A model generated the notes under the pieces. The model did no database searches. It was not told the DNA's origin and worked only from the letters and a program-made list of their open reading frames with translations. The position numbers were made by a program, and so were the translations under genes. Shown piece by piece: positions 1 to 12,030 of a stretch of DNA of 64,000 nucleotides. The first letter of the stretch is position 1. Each line of letters begins with the position of its first letter. Source of the stretch: Pelomonas caseinilytica (GTDB lineage: Bacteria > Pseudomonadota > Gammaproteobacteria > Burkholderiales > Burkholderiaceae_C); contig NZ_JAJTWT010000001.1 in the NCBI RefSeq assembly GCF_021353235.1, positions 496,001 through 560,000 of the forward strand, written 5' to 3'.

Positions 1-198
1 CGCGCCCAGGCCGCGGTGGCGGAGTTCCAGTACGCCCCCGGCATCGAGGAGGCGCTCTACATCATGACCGAGAGCTACGACAAGCTCGGCCTCACCCAGC
101 TGCGCGACGACGCCCGCCGCGTGCTGGACAAGAACTTCCCGAACAGCGAATACGCCACCCACGGCCTGGCCAAGAAACCCTGGTGGAAGTTCTGGTGA
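1..198 (+). CDS. bamD: BamD, outer membrane assembly lipoprotein (C-terminal end only)
   Basis: Only the last 65 codons are present; the reading frame is open from base 1 and ends in TGA at 196-198. The residues, with a helical stretch ALYIMTESYDKLGLTQLRDD and the ending KKPWWKFW, match the C-terminal helices of BamD (ComL), the TPR-type lipoprotein that works with BamA in folding beta-barrel proteins into the outer membrane. The signal peptide, lipobox and most TPR repeats lie upstream of the window. It converges on the helicase gene on the other strand, with 22 bp between the stop codons. The assignment rests on a short tail, so it is good but not certain. Confidence 0.8.
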   Translation, partial: RAQAAVAEFQYAPGIEEALYIMTESYDKLGLTQLRDDARRVLDKNFPNSEYATHGLAKKPWWKFW

Positions 199-220
199 AC
201 GCGCGGCGCATGCCCGCGCT

Positions 221-2269
221 TCAATGAGCCGCTGACAGCTCCGTGAGCCAGGCGAGCGCCTCGGCCTCGTTGGCCACCGGCGTCATGGGCGGCAGGGCGG
301 CGCGCAGGCGCCGGCCGTAGTTCATGCCCGCCATGCGCGGGTCGCACACCACCAGCAGGCCGCGGTCGGTCTCGGTGCGGATCAAGCGCCCGGCGCCCTG
401 CTTCAACGCGATGGCCGCCTCGGCAACGAAATACTCCGCGAAGGCATTGCGCCCCTCGGCCTCCAGCCGCTGCACGCGCGCCTCCACCAACGGGTCGTTG
501 GGCGGGGGGAAGGGCAGCTTGTCGATGACGACGCATTGCAGGGCATCGCCCGGCACGTCGATGCCCTCCCAGAAGCTGGCCGAGCCGACCAGGACGGACG
601 CCGGGTTGTCGATGAAACGCTGCAGCAGCACGCGCTTGGGCGCCGCCCCCTGCTGCAGCACGGTGATGGCGTCGCCGGCCTCCTCGAAGCGCTCGCGCAG
701 CGCATCGGCCACGGTCTGCAGGTTGCGCAGGGTGGTCGTCAGCACGAAGGTGCGCCCGCCCAGCGCCCGCGCCAGCCGCGAGGCCAGCAGTGCGACGCTG
801 GCCGGATGCTCGGGCTCCGACGGCTTGGGAAAGCCGCGCGGCACGTACAGGCGCGCGTGAGCCGGGTAGTCGAAGGGACTGCCGACGCGCAGCACTTCGG
901 CCTCGCTGAGGCCGGCGGGCTCGGTGAACCAGGTCAGCCGCTCGTCGTCGCCCAGCGTGGCGGACGTGAAGACCCAGGCCTTGGGCGGCCCCTCGAGCTG
1001 CTGCTGCATGGCCTCGCGGATGTCCAGCGGCGACTCGACGAGGCGGGCGGCGTGCGGCGTGAGGTCGATCCACCGCACGTCGCCGGGGTCGGGCTCGGCG
1101 GCGAACTGCCGCGCCAGGTCGCGCAGCTGCTGGGCACGTTCGCAGAGGCGGGCGAAATCGGGGGCGGCGTCGCGCACGGCGGTCAGCGCGGCCAAGGCGT
1201 TCGCACAGGCCTGCTCCACGTCGCCGAGCGCGGTGGCCAGCGCGGGCTGGCCGGCCCGCTCCTTCCAGCCCAGCTTGAGCGTGCCGCGGAGCTCCCGCCC
1301 CGCCGCCGCCAGCGGCCCGGCCGCGGCCAGGCGCAGCTCGCGCGCCGCCTTCTCGACGGCGCCTTGCAGCGCCTGCCAATCATGCACGCCGCGGGCATGG
1401 GCCAGGCCCTGGGCCAGCAGGTCGCGGCCGAAATCGCCGAGCTGGGCGGTGCCCAGCAGGGTGCCGAGGAACTGCACGCCCGCCTCGGCGAGCTGGTGGG
1501 CCTCGTCGAAGATGGCCACCTCGACGCTGGGCAGCAGCTCGGCCACGCCGGTGTCGCGCAACGTCAGGTCCGCGAAGAAGAGGTGGTGGTTGACGACGAC
1601 GATGTCGGCCTCCATGGCCTCGCGCCGCGCCTTGACGACATGGCAGGCCTTCCAGTCCGGGCAATCCTGGCCCAGGCAGTTCTCGCGGCTGCTGCTGACG
1701 ATGGGAATGATGGGCGAGCGCTCGTCCAACCCGTCGATCTCGGCGAAGTCGCCGGTCGCCGTCCCCAGGGCCCAGCGCTCGATGCGGGCCAGCGCCAGCG
1801 CCGTGCGCCGGTCCGGGAACTCGCCGGAGATGCGGGCTTCCTTCATGCGGTGCAGGCAGAGGTAGCTGCCGCGGCCCTTGAGCAGGGCCAGGCGCACCGG
1901 CGTCTGCAAGGCCTTGGCCAGGCGCGGCAGGTCGCGCAGGAAGAGCTGGTCCTGCAGGCTCTTGGTGGCGGTGCTGACGAGGGCCCGGCTGCCGGACAGC
2001 AGCGTCGGCACAAGGTAGGCGAAGGTCTTGCCGACGCCGGTCCCCGCCTCGACGACGAGGGCCTGGCGCCGGCTCAGGGCGCGGGCGACCGCCCGGCTCA
2101 TCTGCAGCTGCGGCTCGCGGGGCTTGTAGCCGGGGTCCAGACGGGCCAGCGGGCCGGCGTCGTCGAAGGCCGCGGCGACGGCCTGCTCCAGCTCCTCCAC
2201 CGGGGGCGGGGCGGGCGGCGTGGCCTGGTCCAGGGCGTCGAGCCAGTCGTCGAGATCAGGCTCGGTCAT
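221..2269 (-). CDS. ATP-dependent DNA helicase, DinG/YoaA family (XPD-like, Fe-S)
   Basis: A 682-residue superfamily 2 helicase of the XPD/DinG group, which unwinds forked, D-loop or R-loop DNA 5' to 3' and is linked to DNA damage tolerance. Visible motifs are the Walker A GTGVGKT at residues 76-82, motif Ia region VSTATKSLQDQ near 98-108, the DEAH box at 255-258 (FDEAHQL), and near the C-terminus the region QGAGRLIRTETDRG. Four cysteines at about 138, 198, 203 and 209 sit between motifs Ia and II, as expected for the 4Fe-4S cluster ligands. The architecture, lacking an exonuclease domain, fits YoaA better than the DinG of Firmicutes. The start overlaps the end of the upstream DUF465 gene by 14 bp, so the two are probably cotranscribed. 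Confidence 0.9.
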   Translation of the reverse strand: MTEPDLDDWLDALDQATPPAPPPVEELEQAVAAAFDDAGPLARLDPGYKPREPQLQMSRAVARALSRRQALVVEAGTGVGKTFAYLVPTLLSGSRALVSTATKSLQDQLFLRDLPRLAKALQTPVRLALLKGRGSYLCLHRMKEARISGEFPDRRTALALARIERWALGTATGDFAEIDGLDERSPIIPIVSSSRENCLGQDCPDWKACHVVKARREAMEADIVVVNHHLFFADLTLRDTGVAELLPSVEVAIFDEAHQLAEAGVQFLGTLLGTAQLGDFGRDLLAQGLAHARGVHDWQALQGAVEKAARELRLAAAGPLAAAGRELRGTLKLGWKERAGQPALATALGDVEQACANALAALTAVRDAAPDFARLCERAQQLRDLARQFAAEPDPGDVRWIDLTPHAARLVESPLDIREAMQQQLEGPPKAWVFTSATLGDDERLTWFTEPAGLSEAEVLRVGSPFDYPAHARLYVPRGFPKPSEPEHPASVALLASRLARALGGRTFVLTTTLRNLQTVADALRERFEEAGDAITVLQQGAAPKRVLLQRFIDNPASVLVGSASFWEGIDVPGDALQCVVIDKLPFPPPNDPLVEARVQRLEAEGRNAFAEYFVAEAAIALKQGAGRLIRTETDRGLLVVCDPRMAGMNYGRRLRAALPPMTPVANEAEALAWLTELSAAH

Positions 2270-2459
2270 CGGGGTCCGCGGCGGCTTCGATCCGGGCCAT
2301 CATGTCGCGCAGCGCCAGGCGCCGCTTCTTCAACCGCTGCAGGGCCAGTTCGTCCACGGACGCCTGTCCAACCAGCCGGTCGATCATGGCGTCGAGGTCC
2401 GCGTGCTCGATGCGCAACTCGATGAGGCGTCGCGTCAACGAGTGAAGTTGTTCATCCAT
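2256..2459 (-). CDS. DUF465 (YdcH-like) small helical protein
   Basis: A 67-residue charged, all-helical protein. The pattern IEHADLDAMIDRLV followed by ELALQRLKKRRLALRD is the usual DUF465/YdcH signature: an antiparallel coiled-coil hairpin ending in a basic KKRR-type segment. Function is unknown for the family. The gene ends inside the helicase start (14-bp overlap), suggesting translational coupling. An in-frame ATG 24 bp upstream, at 2483, is an alternative start with a G-run just before it; I prefer 2459 because family members usually begin close to the first helix. A divergent gene (PP2C) starts 36-60 bp away, so the promoters share a short region. Confidence 0.75.
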   Translation of the reverse strand: MDEQLHSLTRRLIELRIEHADLDAMIDRLVGQASVDELALQRLKKRRLALRDMMARIEAAADPDDRA

Positions 2460-2519
2460 CCAGCGTTTATGGGGGGTCCGCATGGGCCCCCGTCTCAGCT
2501 GACCAGTATAGTTTTCGGC

Positions 2520-3290
2520 ATGGCCTCATCCACCGCCGTCGGATTCCGACTCAACGCCGCCACCGGCACCCATCGCGGGGACCGCGCCTACCAGCAGGAT
2601 CAGGTGGCAGTGTTCGCGCACCCTCGCATCGAGGGCTGCGTGATGGGCATCGTCGCCGACGGCATGGGCGGCAAGAGCGGCGGACGCAAGGCGGCCGACC
2701 AGGTCATCCTGACGGCCCGCCAGCTCTTCGAGCGCTATTCGCCCGAGGACGAGTCTCCCGCCGAACTGCTCGGCCAGATCGCGGCCGAGGCTCACCTGAT
2801 GATCAAGCTGACGGCCATCTCCGCCGAGGAGGAGCCGCACAGCACCATCGCCAGCTTCGTCGTCACCAGCGACCGCTGCGTGCACTGGATTCATTCGGGC
2901 GATTCCCGCATCTACTGGTTCCGCGGTGCCCGCCTGGTCAAGCGGTCGATGGACCACTCCTACGTGCAGCGCCTGGTGGACGAAGGCCAGCTCACCGAAG
3001 CCGAGGCCAGCTCCCATCCGCAGAGCAACCTGCTCACGGCCTGCCTGGGCACCGTCCAGGACCCGACCTCCACGGCCGAGCGCTTCGAGGGCCTGGAAGT
3101 GGGCGACACGCTGATGTGCTGCAGCGACGGGCTGTGGCACTACTTCACCGCCCAGGAACTCGGCAGCGTGCTCTACAGCCTGCCGCCGCGCGAGGCGGCC
3201 GAGCTGCTGGTCAGCAAGGCGCGCCAGCGCGCCCGCGGCGGCGGTGACAACCTGTCCATCGCCATCGCCAAGCTCGAGAGCTTGGACTGA
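2520..3290 (+). CDS. PP2C-family serine/threonine protein phosphatase
   Basis: A 256-residue cytosolic Mg/Mn-dependent phosphatase of the bacterial PP2C (Stp/PrpC) type, which dephosphorylates phospho-Ser/Thr proteins. Metal-binding and core motifs are present in the right order: GDRAYQQDQ at 20-28, ADGMGG at 46-51, HSGDSRIYW at 125-133, SDGLW at 202-206 and GGDNLS at 241-246. The length is that of a bare catalytic domain. The ATG at 2520 is chosen because the N-terminal strand starts soon after; a longer in-frame extension to 2220 would run through the divergent DUF465 and helicase genes. No partner kinase or FHA gene lies next to it, so the substrate cannot be inferred. Confidence 0.88.
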   Translation: MASSTAVGFRLNAATGTHRGDRAYQQDQVAVFAHPRIEGCVMGIVADGMGGKSGGRKAADQVILTARQLFERYSPEDESPAELLGQIAAEAHLMIKLTAISAEEEPHSTIASFVVTSDRCVHWIHSGDSRIYWFRGARLVKRSMDHSYVQRLVDEGQLTEAEASSHPQSNLLTACLGTVQDPTSTAERFEGLEVGDTLMCCSDGLWHYFTAQELGSVLYSLPPREAAELLVSKARQRARGGGDNLSIAIAKLESLD

Positions 3291-3310
3291 CCGGGCCGGC
3301 AGGCCCGGCC

Positions 3311-3898
3311 TCAGCGCCCCACGTCCGAGGCCGGCGGCAGCGGCAGCGGCGCGGCCGGCGGCTTCAGGCGCGACTTCTCGCGCGCTGCGTGCTCGGCCAA
3401 GCGTTGGTCGCGGCGCAGCTGGCGTTCCCGGGCCTTGTCACGACGCTGGGCGGCCTCGCTGGCGGCCTGTGTCTCGGCCTCGCGGCGCGCCTGCTCAGCC
3501 TGCTCGGGCGTGCGCGCCCGTACCGGGTGCGGTGCCGCGGACGCGGGCGTGGCGGGCGGCGCCGCCATGGCCTTGTCGCGGCGCTGGCCTTGGTCCGCCG
3601 TGGCGGCCTGTTCGCGGTCGCGCACGCGCTGCGCCTGGGCGGCCGCGCGGTCGCGCCTTTCCTGGGCGGCCAGCTCGTGCTCGCGCCGCACCAGCGGGGC
3701 CAGAGCGTCGTGGCGGCGGCGGCGCACGTCGTCCACGCAGGCGCTGACGGCAAAGCGTTGCTCGCAATCGGCCTGGTCGTGGGCAAAGCGCTGCTCGATC
3801 GCGGCGCGCTGGGCGGCGATGTCGGCGCGGCTCGTGGGCAGCGAGGCGGCCGGCGAGGACGCCGCGGCGGCGGCAAGCAGGGTGAGCAGCAGGGGCAT
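3311..3898 (-). CDS. Exported Ala/Arg/Gln-rich protein of unknown function
   Basis: I do not recognise a characterised family. The 195-residue product starts with a short hydrophobic stretch (MPLLLTLLAAAAASSPAASL) that looks like a signal peptide, then is almost entirely charged helix rich in Arg, Ala, Gln and Glu, with long runs predicted to be coiled coil. Two cysteines in the region DCEQRFAVSACVDD (about residues 44-53) could form a disulfide in the periplasm. Its ATG overlaps the zapE stop by one base (TGATG), so it is probably translated by termination-reinitiation after zapE. Codon use is like the neighbours. A periplasmic structural or scaffolding role is only a guess. Confidence 0.65.
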   Translation of the reverse strand: MPLLLTLLAAAAASSPAASLPTSRADIAAQRAAIEQRFAHDQADCEQRFAVSACVDDVRRRRHDALAPLVRREHELAAQERRDRAAAQAQRVRDREQAATADQGQRRDKAMAAPPATPASAAPHPVRARTPEQAEQARREAETQAASEAAQRRDKARERQLRRDQRLAEHAAREKSRLKPPAAPLPLPPASDVGR

Positions 3899-4998
3899 CA
3901 GGTCAGCGAGGTGTCGACTTCACGGCGGGCGAGCGCAAGGTACTCCGCGGAACGCATTTCCTGCAAGCGCGACACGGTGCGCGGGAATTCGTGGGCGAGC
4001 GGCCCCTCGGTGTAGAGCCGTTCGGCCGGCACCGCGGCCGAGATGATGAGCTTGACGCGGCGGTCGTAGAGCACGTCCACCAGCCAGGTGAAGCGGCGCG
4101 CCTCGCTGGCCAGGCGCACGGGCATCTCGGGTACGTCGGAGAGGATGACGGTGTGGAACTGGCTGGCCAGCTCCAGGTAATCGTTCTGCGAGCGTGGGCC
4201 GCCGCACAGGGTCTGGAAGTCGAACCACACCACGCCGCCGGCACGCCGCCGCGCCCAGATCGCACGGTGCTCGATCATCAGCTTGCGGTCCTCGTCCTGG
4301 GCCTCCGCGAGCGACTCGAAGGCCTGCGTCAGCGCCGCCTCGGTGTCCGCGTTCAGCGGCGTCAGGTAGAGGTTCATATCCTCCAGCGTGCGGCGCCGGT
4401 AGTCGGTGCCCGCGTCGACGTTGATGACCTCCAGGCGCGACTTCAGCAGCTCGATGGCCGGCAGGATGCGGTCGCGGTGCAGACCGTTGGGGTAGAGCTC
4501 GTCGGGATGGAAGTTGGACGTCGTGACGATGGAGACGCGGTTGCGGAACAGCGCGTCCAGCAGCCGGTGCAGGATCATCGCGTCGGTCACGTCGGCCACG
4601 TGGAACTCGTCGAAGCAGATCAAGCGGAAGCGCCGCGCGATGCGCTTGCCCAGTTCCTCCAGCGGGTCGGGGATGCCCTTGAGTTCCTGCAGCTCGCGGT
4701 GCACCTCGCGCATGAACTCGTGGAAGTGCAGCCGCGTCTTGCGCGTCAGCGGCACGGCCTGGAAGAAGCAGTCCATCAGGAAGCTCTTGCCCCGGCCGAC
4801 GCCGCCGTACATGTAGACGCCGCGCGGGATGGGCGGGCGCACGAGCAGCTTGGCCACCGCGTTGCCGCGGCGGGCCTTGTAGGCCGCCCATTCATCCTGG
4901 CAGCGCTGCAGGGCCTGGATGGCGCGCAGCTGCGCCTCGTCTGCCTTGAAGCCGCGTTCGGCGAGGGTCTGCTGGTAAAGGTCGGTGACGGAGGTCAT
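3898..4998 (-). CDS. zapE: ZapE (AFG1-like) cell division ATPase
   Basis: A 366-residue AFG1/LACE1-type ATPase. In Escherichia coli ZapE associates with the Z ring under stress or late constriction. Walker A (GGVGRGKS) is at residues 65-72 and Walker B (LICFDEFHVAD) at about 126-136, followed by TTSNFHPDELYPNGL, the sensor 1 region typical of the family. Length is as usual for ZapE. It is downstream of lpdA with 103 bp between, a spacer that holds a strong palindromic repeat (5021-5082), and it is translationally linked to the exported protein downstream. Placement near odhAB-lpdA is common in Burkholderiales. Confidence 0.92.
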   Translation of the reverse strand: MTSVTDLYQQTLAERGFKADEAQLRAIQALQRCQDEWAAYKARRGNAVAKLLVRPPIPRGVYMYGGVGRGKSFLMDCFFQAVPLTRKTRLHFHEFMREVHRELQELKGIPDPLEELGKRIARRFRLICFDEFHVADVTDAMILHRLLDALFRNRVSIVTTSNFHPDELYPNGLHRDRILPAIELLKSRLEVINVDAGTDYRRRTLEDMNLYLTPLNADTEAALTQAFESLAEAQDEDRKLMIEHRAIWARRRAGGVVWFDFQTLCGGPRSQNDYLELASQFHTVILSDVPEMPVRLASEARRFTWLVDVLYDRRVKLIISAAVPAERLYTEGPLAHEFPRTVSRLQEMRSAEYLALARREVDTSLT

Positions 4999-5020
4999 TA
5001 GCCTTCAGCTCAAGAACAAA

Positions 5021-5082
5021 GCCACAGAGTCACAGAGGCACAGAGAAAGCCGATTTCCTCTGTGCCTCTGTGTCTCTGTGGC
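5021..5082. repeat. CCACAGAG-type long palindromic repeat
   Basis: Two 25-nt arms, 5021-5045 and 5058-5082, are complementary except for one T:T mismatch, separated by 12 nt; each arm is itself built from repeats of CACAGAG. Base composition is plainly different from the surrounding GC-rich genes. It lies between the lpdA stop (5102) and the zapE start (4998), so it can act as a hairpin in the transcript. Similar CACAGAG-type inverted repeats occur in many unrelated environmental bacteria and give rise to spurious ORFs; that recollection is general knowledge and not a search result. Confidence 0.85.
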
Positions 5083-5101
5083 TGTGTTTGATGCCTTCCG
5101 A

Positions 5102-6523
5102 TCAGAAGTTCAGCGTGCGCTTGTCGACGGCCAGCGCGGCCTCCTTGGTCGCCTCGGACAGCGACGGGTGGGCGTGGCAGATGCGGGCGATGTCCTCGGC
5201 GCTGGCCTTGAACTCCATCGCAACGACGGCTTCCGAGATCAGCTCGGAGGCGAACGGGCCGATGATGTGCACGCCCAGGATCTCGTCGGTGGTGGCGTCG
5301 GCCAGGAACTTGACGAAGCCCGTCGTATCGCCCAGCGCACGGGCGCGGCCGTTGGCCAGGAAGGGGAACTGGCCGGCCTTGTAGGCCACGCCGAGCTCTT
5401 TCAGCTGCTGCTCGGTCTTGCCCACCCAGGCGATCTCCGGGCTGGTGTAGATGACCCAGGGGATGGTGTTGAAGTTGACGTGCCCGTGCTGGCCGGCGAT
5501 GCGCTCGGCCACGGCCACCCCCTCTTCCTCCGCCTTGTGCGCGAGCATCGGGCCGCGCACGACGTCGCCGACTGCCCAGACACCCGGCAGGCTGGTCCTG
5601 CACTCGTCGTCGACGACGATGGCACCGCGCTCGTCGAGCTTCAGGCCCACCGCCTCGGGGTTGAGGCCGATGGTGTTGGGCACGCGGCCGATGGAGACGA
5701 TGAGCTTGTCGACCTCCAGGGTCCTGGCCTCGCCCTTGGCGTCGGTGTAGGCGACGCTGACGCCCTTCTTGCCCGACTTGACCTCGCCCACCTTGACGCC
5801 GAGCTGGATGTCCAGGCCCTGCTTCTTGAAGACCTTGGCGGCCTCCTTGGCGATGCTTTCGTCGACGGCGCCCAGGAAGGTGGGCAGCCCTTCGAGCACC
5901 GTCACTTCGGCACCCAGGCGGCGCCAGACCGAGCCCATCTCCAGGCCGATGACGCCCGAGCCGATGACGCCGAGCTTCTTGGGCACCGCACCGACGCGCA
6001 GGGCGCCGTCGTTGGACAGGATGTTCTCTTCGTCGAAGGCGGCGCCCGGCAGGGCACGGGCGTTGGAGCCGGTGGCCACGATGACCTGCTTGGCGAAGAT
6101 GACCTCTTCGCCGGCCTTGATCTCATAACCACCATCCTTGGCGGCGACGAAGCTGCCGCGGCCGTGGAAGAACGTGACCTTGTTCTTCTTGAACAGGTAG
6201 ACGATGCCGTCGTTGTTCTGCTTCACGACCTGGTCCTTGCGGGCCAGCATCTTGGCAACGTCCATCTTGACGTTGTCGGCCGTGATGCCGTGGTCGGCGA
6301 AGTGGTGGTTGAGGTGCTCGAAGTGCTCACTGGACTGCAGCAGGGCCTTGGACGGGATGCAGCCGACGTTGGTGCAGGTGCCGCCGAGGGCGGGGCCGCC
6401 CTTGTCGTTCTTCCACTCGTCGATGCAGGCCGTGTTCTGGCCGAGCTGGGCTGCGCGGATGGCCGCGATGTAGCCGCCGGGGCCGCCGCCGATGACGACG
6501 ACGTCGAATTGCTTGGTGGTCAT
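5102..6523 (-). CDS. lpdA: Dihydrolipoyl dehydrogenase (E3)
   Basis: A 473-residue FAD-dependent E3 that reoxidises dihydrolipoamide on the 2-oxoglutarate dehydrogenase complex and passes electrons to NAD+. The N-terminal FAD-binding motif GGGPGGYIA is at residues 12-20, the redox-active disulfide is C50/C55 in [13 protein letters not shown], the NAD-binding [10 protein letters not shown] lies in the middle, and the C-terminal HAHPSLSEA carries the catalytic His. It is third in the order odhA-odhB-lpdA. A 157-bp spacer with a palindromic element separates it from odhB, so its level may differ from that of E1 and E2. Confidence 0.95.
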   Translation of the reverse strand: MTTKQFDVVVIGGGPGGYIAAIRAAQLGQNTACIDEWKNDKGGPALGGTCTNVGCIPSKALLQSSEHFEHLNHHFADHGITADNVKMDVAKMLARKDQVVKQNNDGIVYLFKKNKVTFFHGRGSFVAAKDGGYEIKAGEEVIFAKQVIVATGSNARALPGAAFDEENILSNDGALRVGAVPKKLGVIGSGVIGLEMGSVWRRLGAEVTVLEGLPTFLGAVDESIAKEAAKVFKKQGLDIQLGVKVGEVKSGKKGVSVAYTDAKGEARTLEVDKLIVSIGRVPNTIGLNPEAVGLKLDERGAIVVDDECRTSLPGVWAVGDVVRGPMLAHKAEEEGVAVAERIAGQHGHVNFNTIPWVIYTSPEIAWVGKTEQQLKELGVAYKAGQFPFLANGRARALGDTTGFVKFLADATTDEILGVHIIGPFASELISEAVVAMEFKASAEDIARICHAHPSLSEATKEAALAVDKRTLNF

Positions 6524-6553
6524 TCAGTTCTCCAAATCTTCGTAAGCGCCCCT

Positions 6554-6680
6554 GTCGGAGCGTAGCGAGCGGCTTCAGGGCAAGGCGCGGGTGCCGAGGC
6601 ACCGGAACGTAGCAGCGCTACGTGAGGATGCCGAGGACGGGACCCGCAACGCCGCCATGAAGTCGCGCAGTAGCTCCGAC
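6554..6680. repeat. Intergenic palindromic element, relative of the 44 kb element
   Basis: The ends are an exact 8-bp inverted repeat, GTCGGAGC at 6554-6561 and GCTCCGAC at 6673-6680, and the next ~25 bp inward on each side are imperfectly complementary. A perfect small hairpin CGTAGC-AGC-GCTACG lies near the centre (6608-6622). The segment GGCAAGGCGCG on the left and ACGGGACCCGCAACG on the right recur in the element at 44047-44313, which suggests a dispersed family. The element ends exactly where the odhB stop codon begins, in the spacer between odhB and lpdA. Confidence 0.7.
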
Positions 6681-7919
<1,239 letters not shown>

Positions 7920-7959
7920 GATGGAGGCTCCGTGTCTTCTATTCGGGTGTTGGGTGGCG

Positions 7960-7984
7960 CAGGCGCGAGCGAGCGCAGCGCCTG
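7960..7984. other. Small hairpin between odhA and odhB
   Basis: CAGGCGC at 7960-7966 and GCGCCTG at 7978-7984 form a 7-bp GC stem with an 11-nt loop in the 89-bp odhA-odhB spacer. There is no T-run, so it is more likely an RNA-stability or processing structure than a terminator. Weak evidence. Confidence 0.35.
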
Positions 7985-8008
7985 TGGAGGGCGCTGCGCT
8001 TCGCGGTC

Positions 8009-10864
<2,856 letters not shown>

Positions 10865-11057
10865 CTCTCGCTCACCTCATGCCCCGGTTTCCAGGGAGTT
10901 GGCTGGTTGAAGAACCTTCCGCGACACGGCTCGACCGATTGGCGGATTGCGACCCACCTCCGCTGTCGCCAGCAAAAGGGACGGGAAGGACCAAAGAACT
11001 TCCAAGGGGCGAACTCTAGCACCAAGGGTTTGCCCGGCAAGGCCGCGTGGACGCGAC

Positions 11058-11096
11058 AAAGTTCACTGATCCCGGTGGCTAAAAGTTGACTGATCC
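11058..11096. repeat. 15-bp direct repeats upstream of odhA
   Basis: AAAGTTCACTGATCC at 11058-11072 and AAAGTTGACTGATCC at 11082-11096 match at 14 of 15 bases with a 24-bp period, about two and a half helical turns. They sit in the 298-bp divergent region between odhA (start 10864) and the 2OG-Fe oxygenase (start 11163). This could be a pair of regulator-binding sites or the remnant of a mobile-element end; the sequence does not decide. Apart from this I see nothing else convincing in 10865-11162. Confidence 0.6.
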
Positions 11097-11162
11097 GTAA
11101 ACTTGGCGCCGCGCCAGCCCCGCCATTGAATGGCTGCGCCACGGGACATTCAGGAGATCCCA

Positions 11163-12005
11163 ATGCAAGTCCAGGTCGTCGACTACCGCGCGCCCGATGC
11201 CGCCGAAAAGTTCACCCGCTCCCTGCACGAGACCGGGTTCGGGGTGCTGACCAACCATCCCATCCGCCAGGCCCTGGTCGAGAAGATCTACGCCGACTGG
11301 CTGGATTTCTTCAACGGCGAGGCCAAGCACGCCTACGCGTTTTCCAAGGAGACGCAGGATGGTTATTTCTCGACCGAGATTTCCGAAACCGCGAAGGGTT
11401 TCAAGCAGAAGGACATCAAGGAGTACTTCCACATCTACCCCTGGGGCCGCATCCCCGAGTCGCTGAAGGCCGACGCCCTCGCCTACTACCGCGAGGCCAA
11501 TGCCCTGGCCGAGGAGTTGCTCGGCTGGGTCGAGCGCTACACGCCGCCGGAGATCGCCGCGCGCTACCGCGAACCGCTGTCGCGCATGATCCAGGGCAGC
11601 ACCAAGACCCTGCTGCGCGTGCTGCGCTACCCGCCGCTGACCGGCCAGGAGCCCGAAGGTTCCCTGCGCGCAGCCCCGCATGGCGACATCAACCTGCTGA
11701 CCATCCTGCCCGCGGCCAACGAGCCGGGCCTGCAGGTGCTGGGCAAGGATGGCGCCTGGCACGACGTGCCCTGCGATTTCGGCACGCTGACCATCAACAT
11801 CGGCGACATGCTGCAGGAAGCCTCCGAGGGCTATTACCCGTCGACCCAGCACCGCGTCGTCAATCCCACCGGCGAAGGCGCCAGAAAGAGCCGCGTGTCC
11901 CTGCCCCTGTTCCTGCATCCCCGCGACGACGTGGTGCTGAGCGACCGCTACACCGCGGAGAGCTACCTGAACGAGCGGCTGCGGGAATTGGGCGTGAAGA
12001 CCTGA
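11163..12005 (+). CDS. 2-oxoglutarate/Fe(II)-dependent oxygenase, isopenicillin N synthase-like
   Basis: A 280-residue member of the isopenicillin N synthase-like 2OG-Fe(II) dioxygenase superfamily, soluble and cytosolic. The N-terminal DIOX_N-like part contains HETGFGVLTNH (residues 22-32). The iron ligands are visible as H173-x-D175 (APHGDIN) and H230 (STQHRVVN), and R244-x-S246 is the expected 2OG-binding pair. The ATG at 11163 is preceded by GGAG seven bases upstream; an in-frame start 33 bp earlier lacks this. The substrate cannot be told from sequence. It is divergent from odhA, an interesting position for a 2-oxoglutarate-consuming enzyme, but I see no proof of a functional link. Confidence 0.88.
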   Translation: MQVQVVDYRAPDAAEKFTRSLHETGFGVLTNHPIRQALVEKIYADWLDFFNGEAKHAYAFSKETQDGYFSTEISETAKGFKQKDIKEYFHIYPWGRIPESLKADALAYYREANALAEELLGWVERYTPPEIAARYREPLSRMIQGSTKTLLRVLRYPPLTGQEPEGSLRAAPHGDINLLTILPAANEPGLQVLGKDGAWHDVPCDFGTLTINIGDMLQEASEGYYPSTQHRVVNPTGEGARKSRVSLPLFLHPRDDVVLSDRYTAESYLNERLRELGVKT

Positions 12006-12030
12006 AGACCGCAGTCCACGCATCCGGGTG

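Noticed and set aside
5010-5603. Frame ending in a peptide rich in QRHRGTE and CVSVT
   Set aside because: Its tail is translated from the palindromic repeat at 5021-5082 and the rest is the lpdA shadow; such ORFs are known spurious products of this repeat type.
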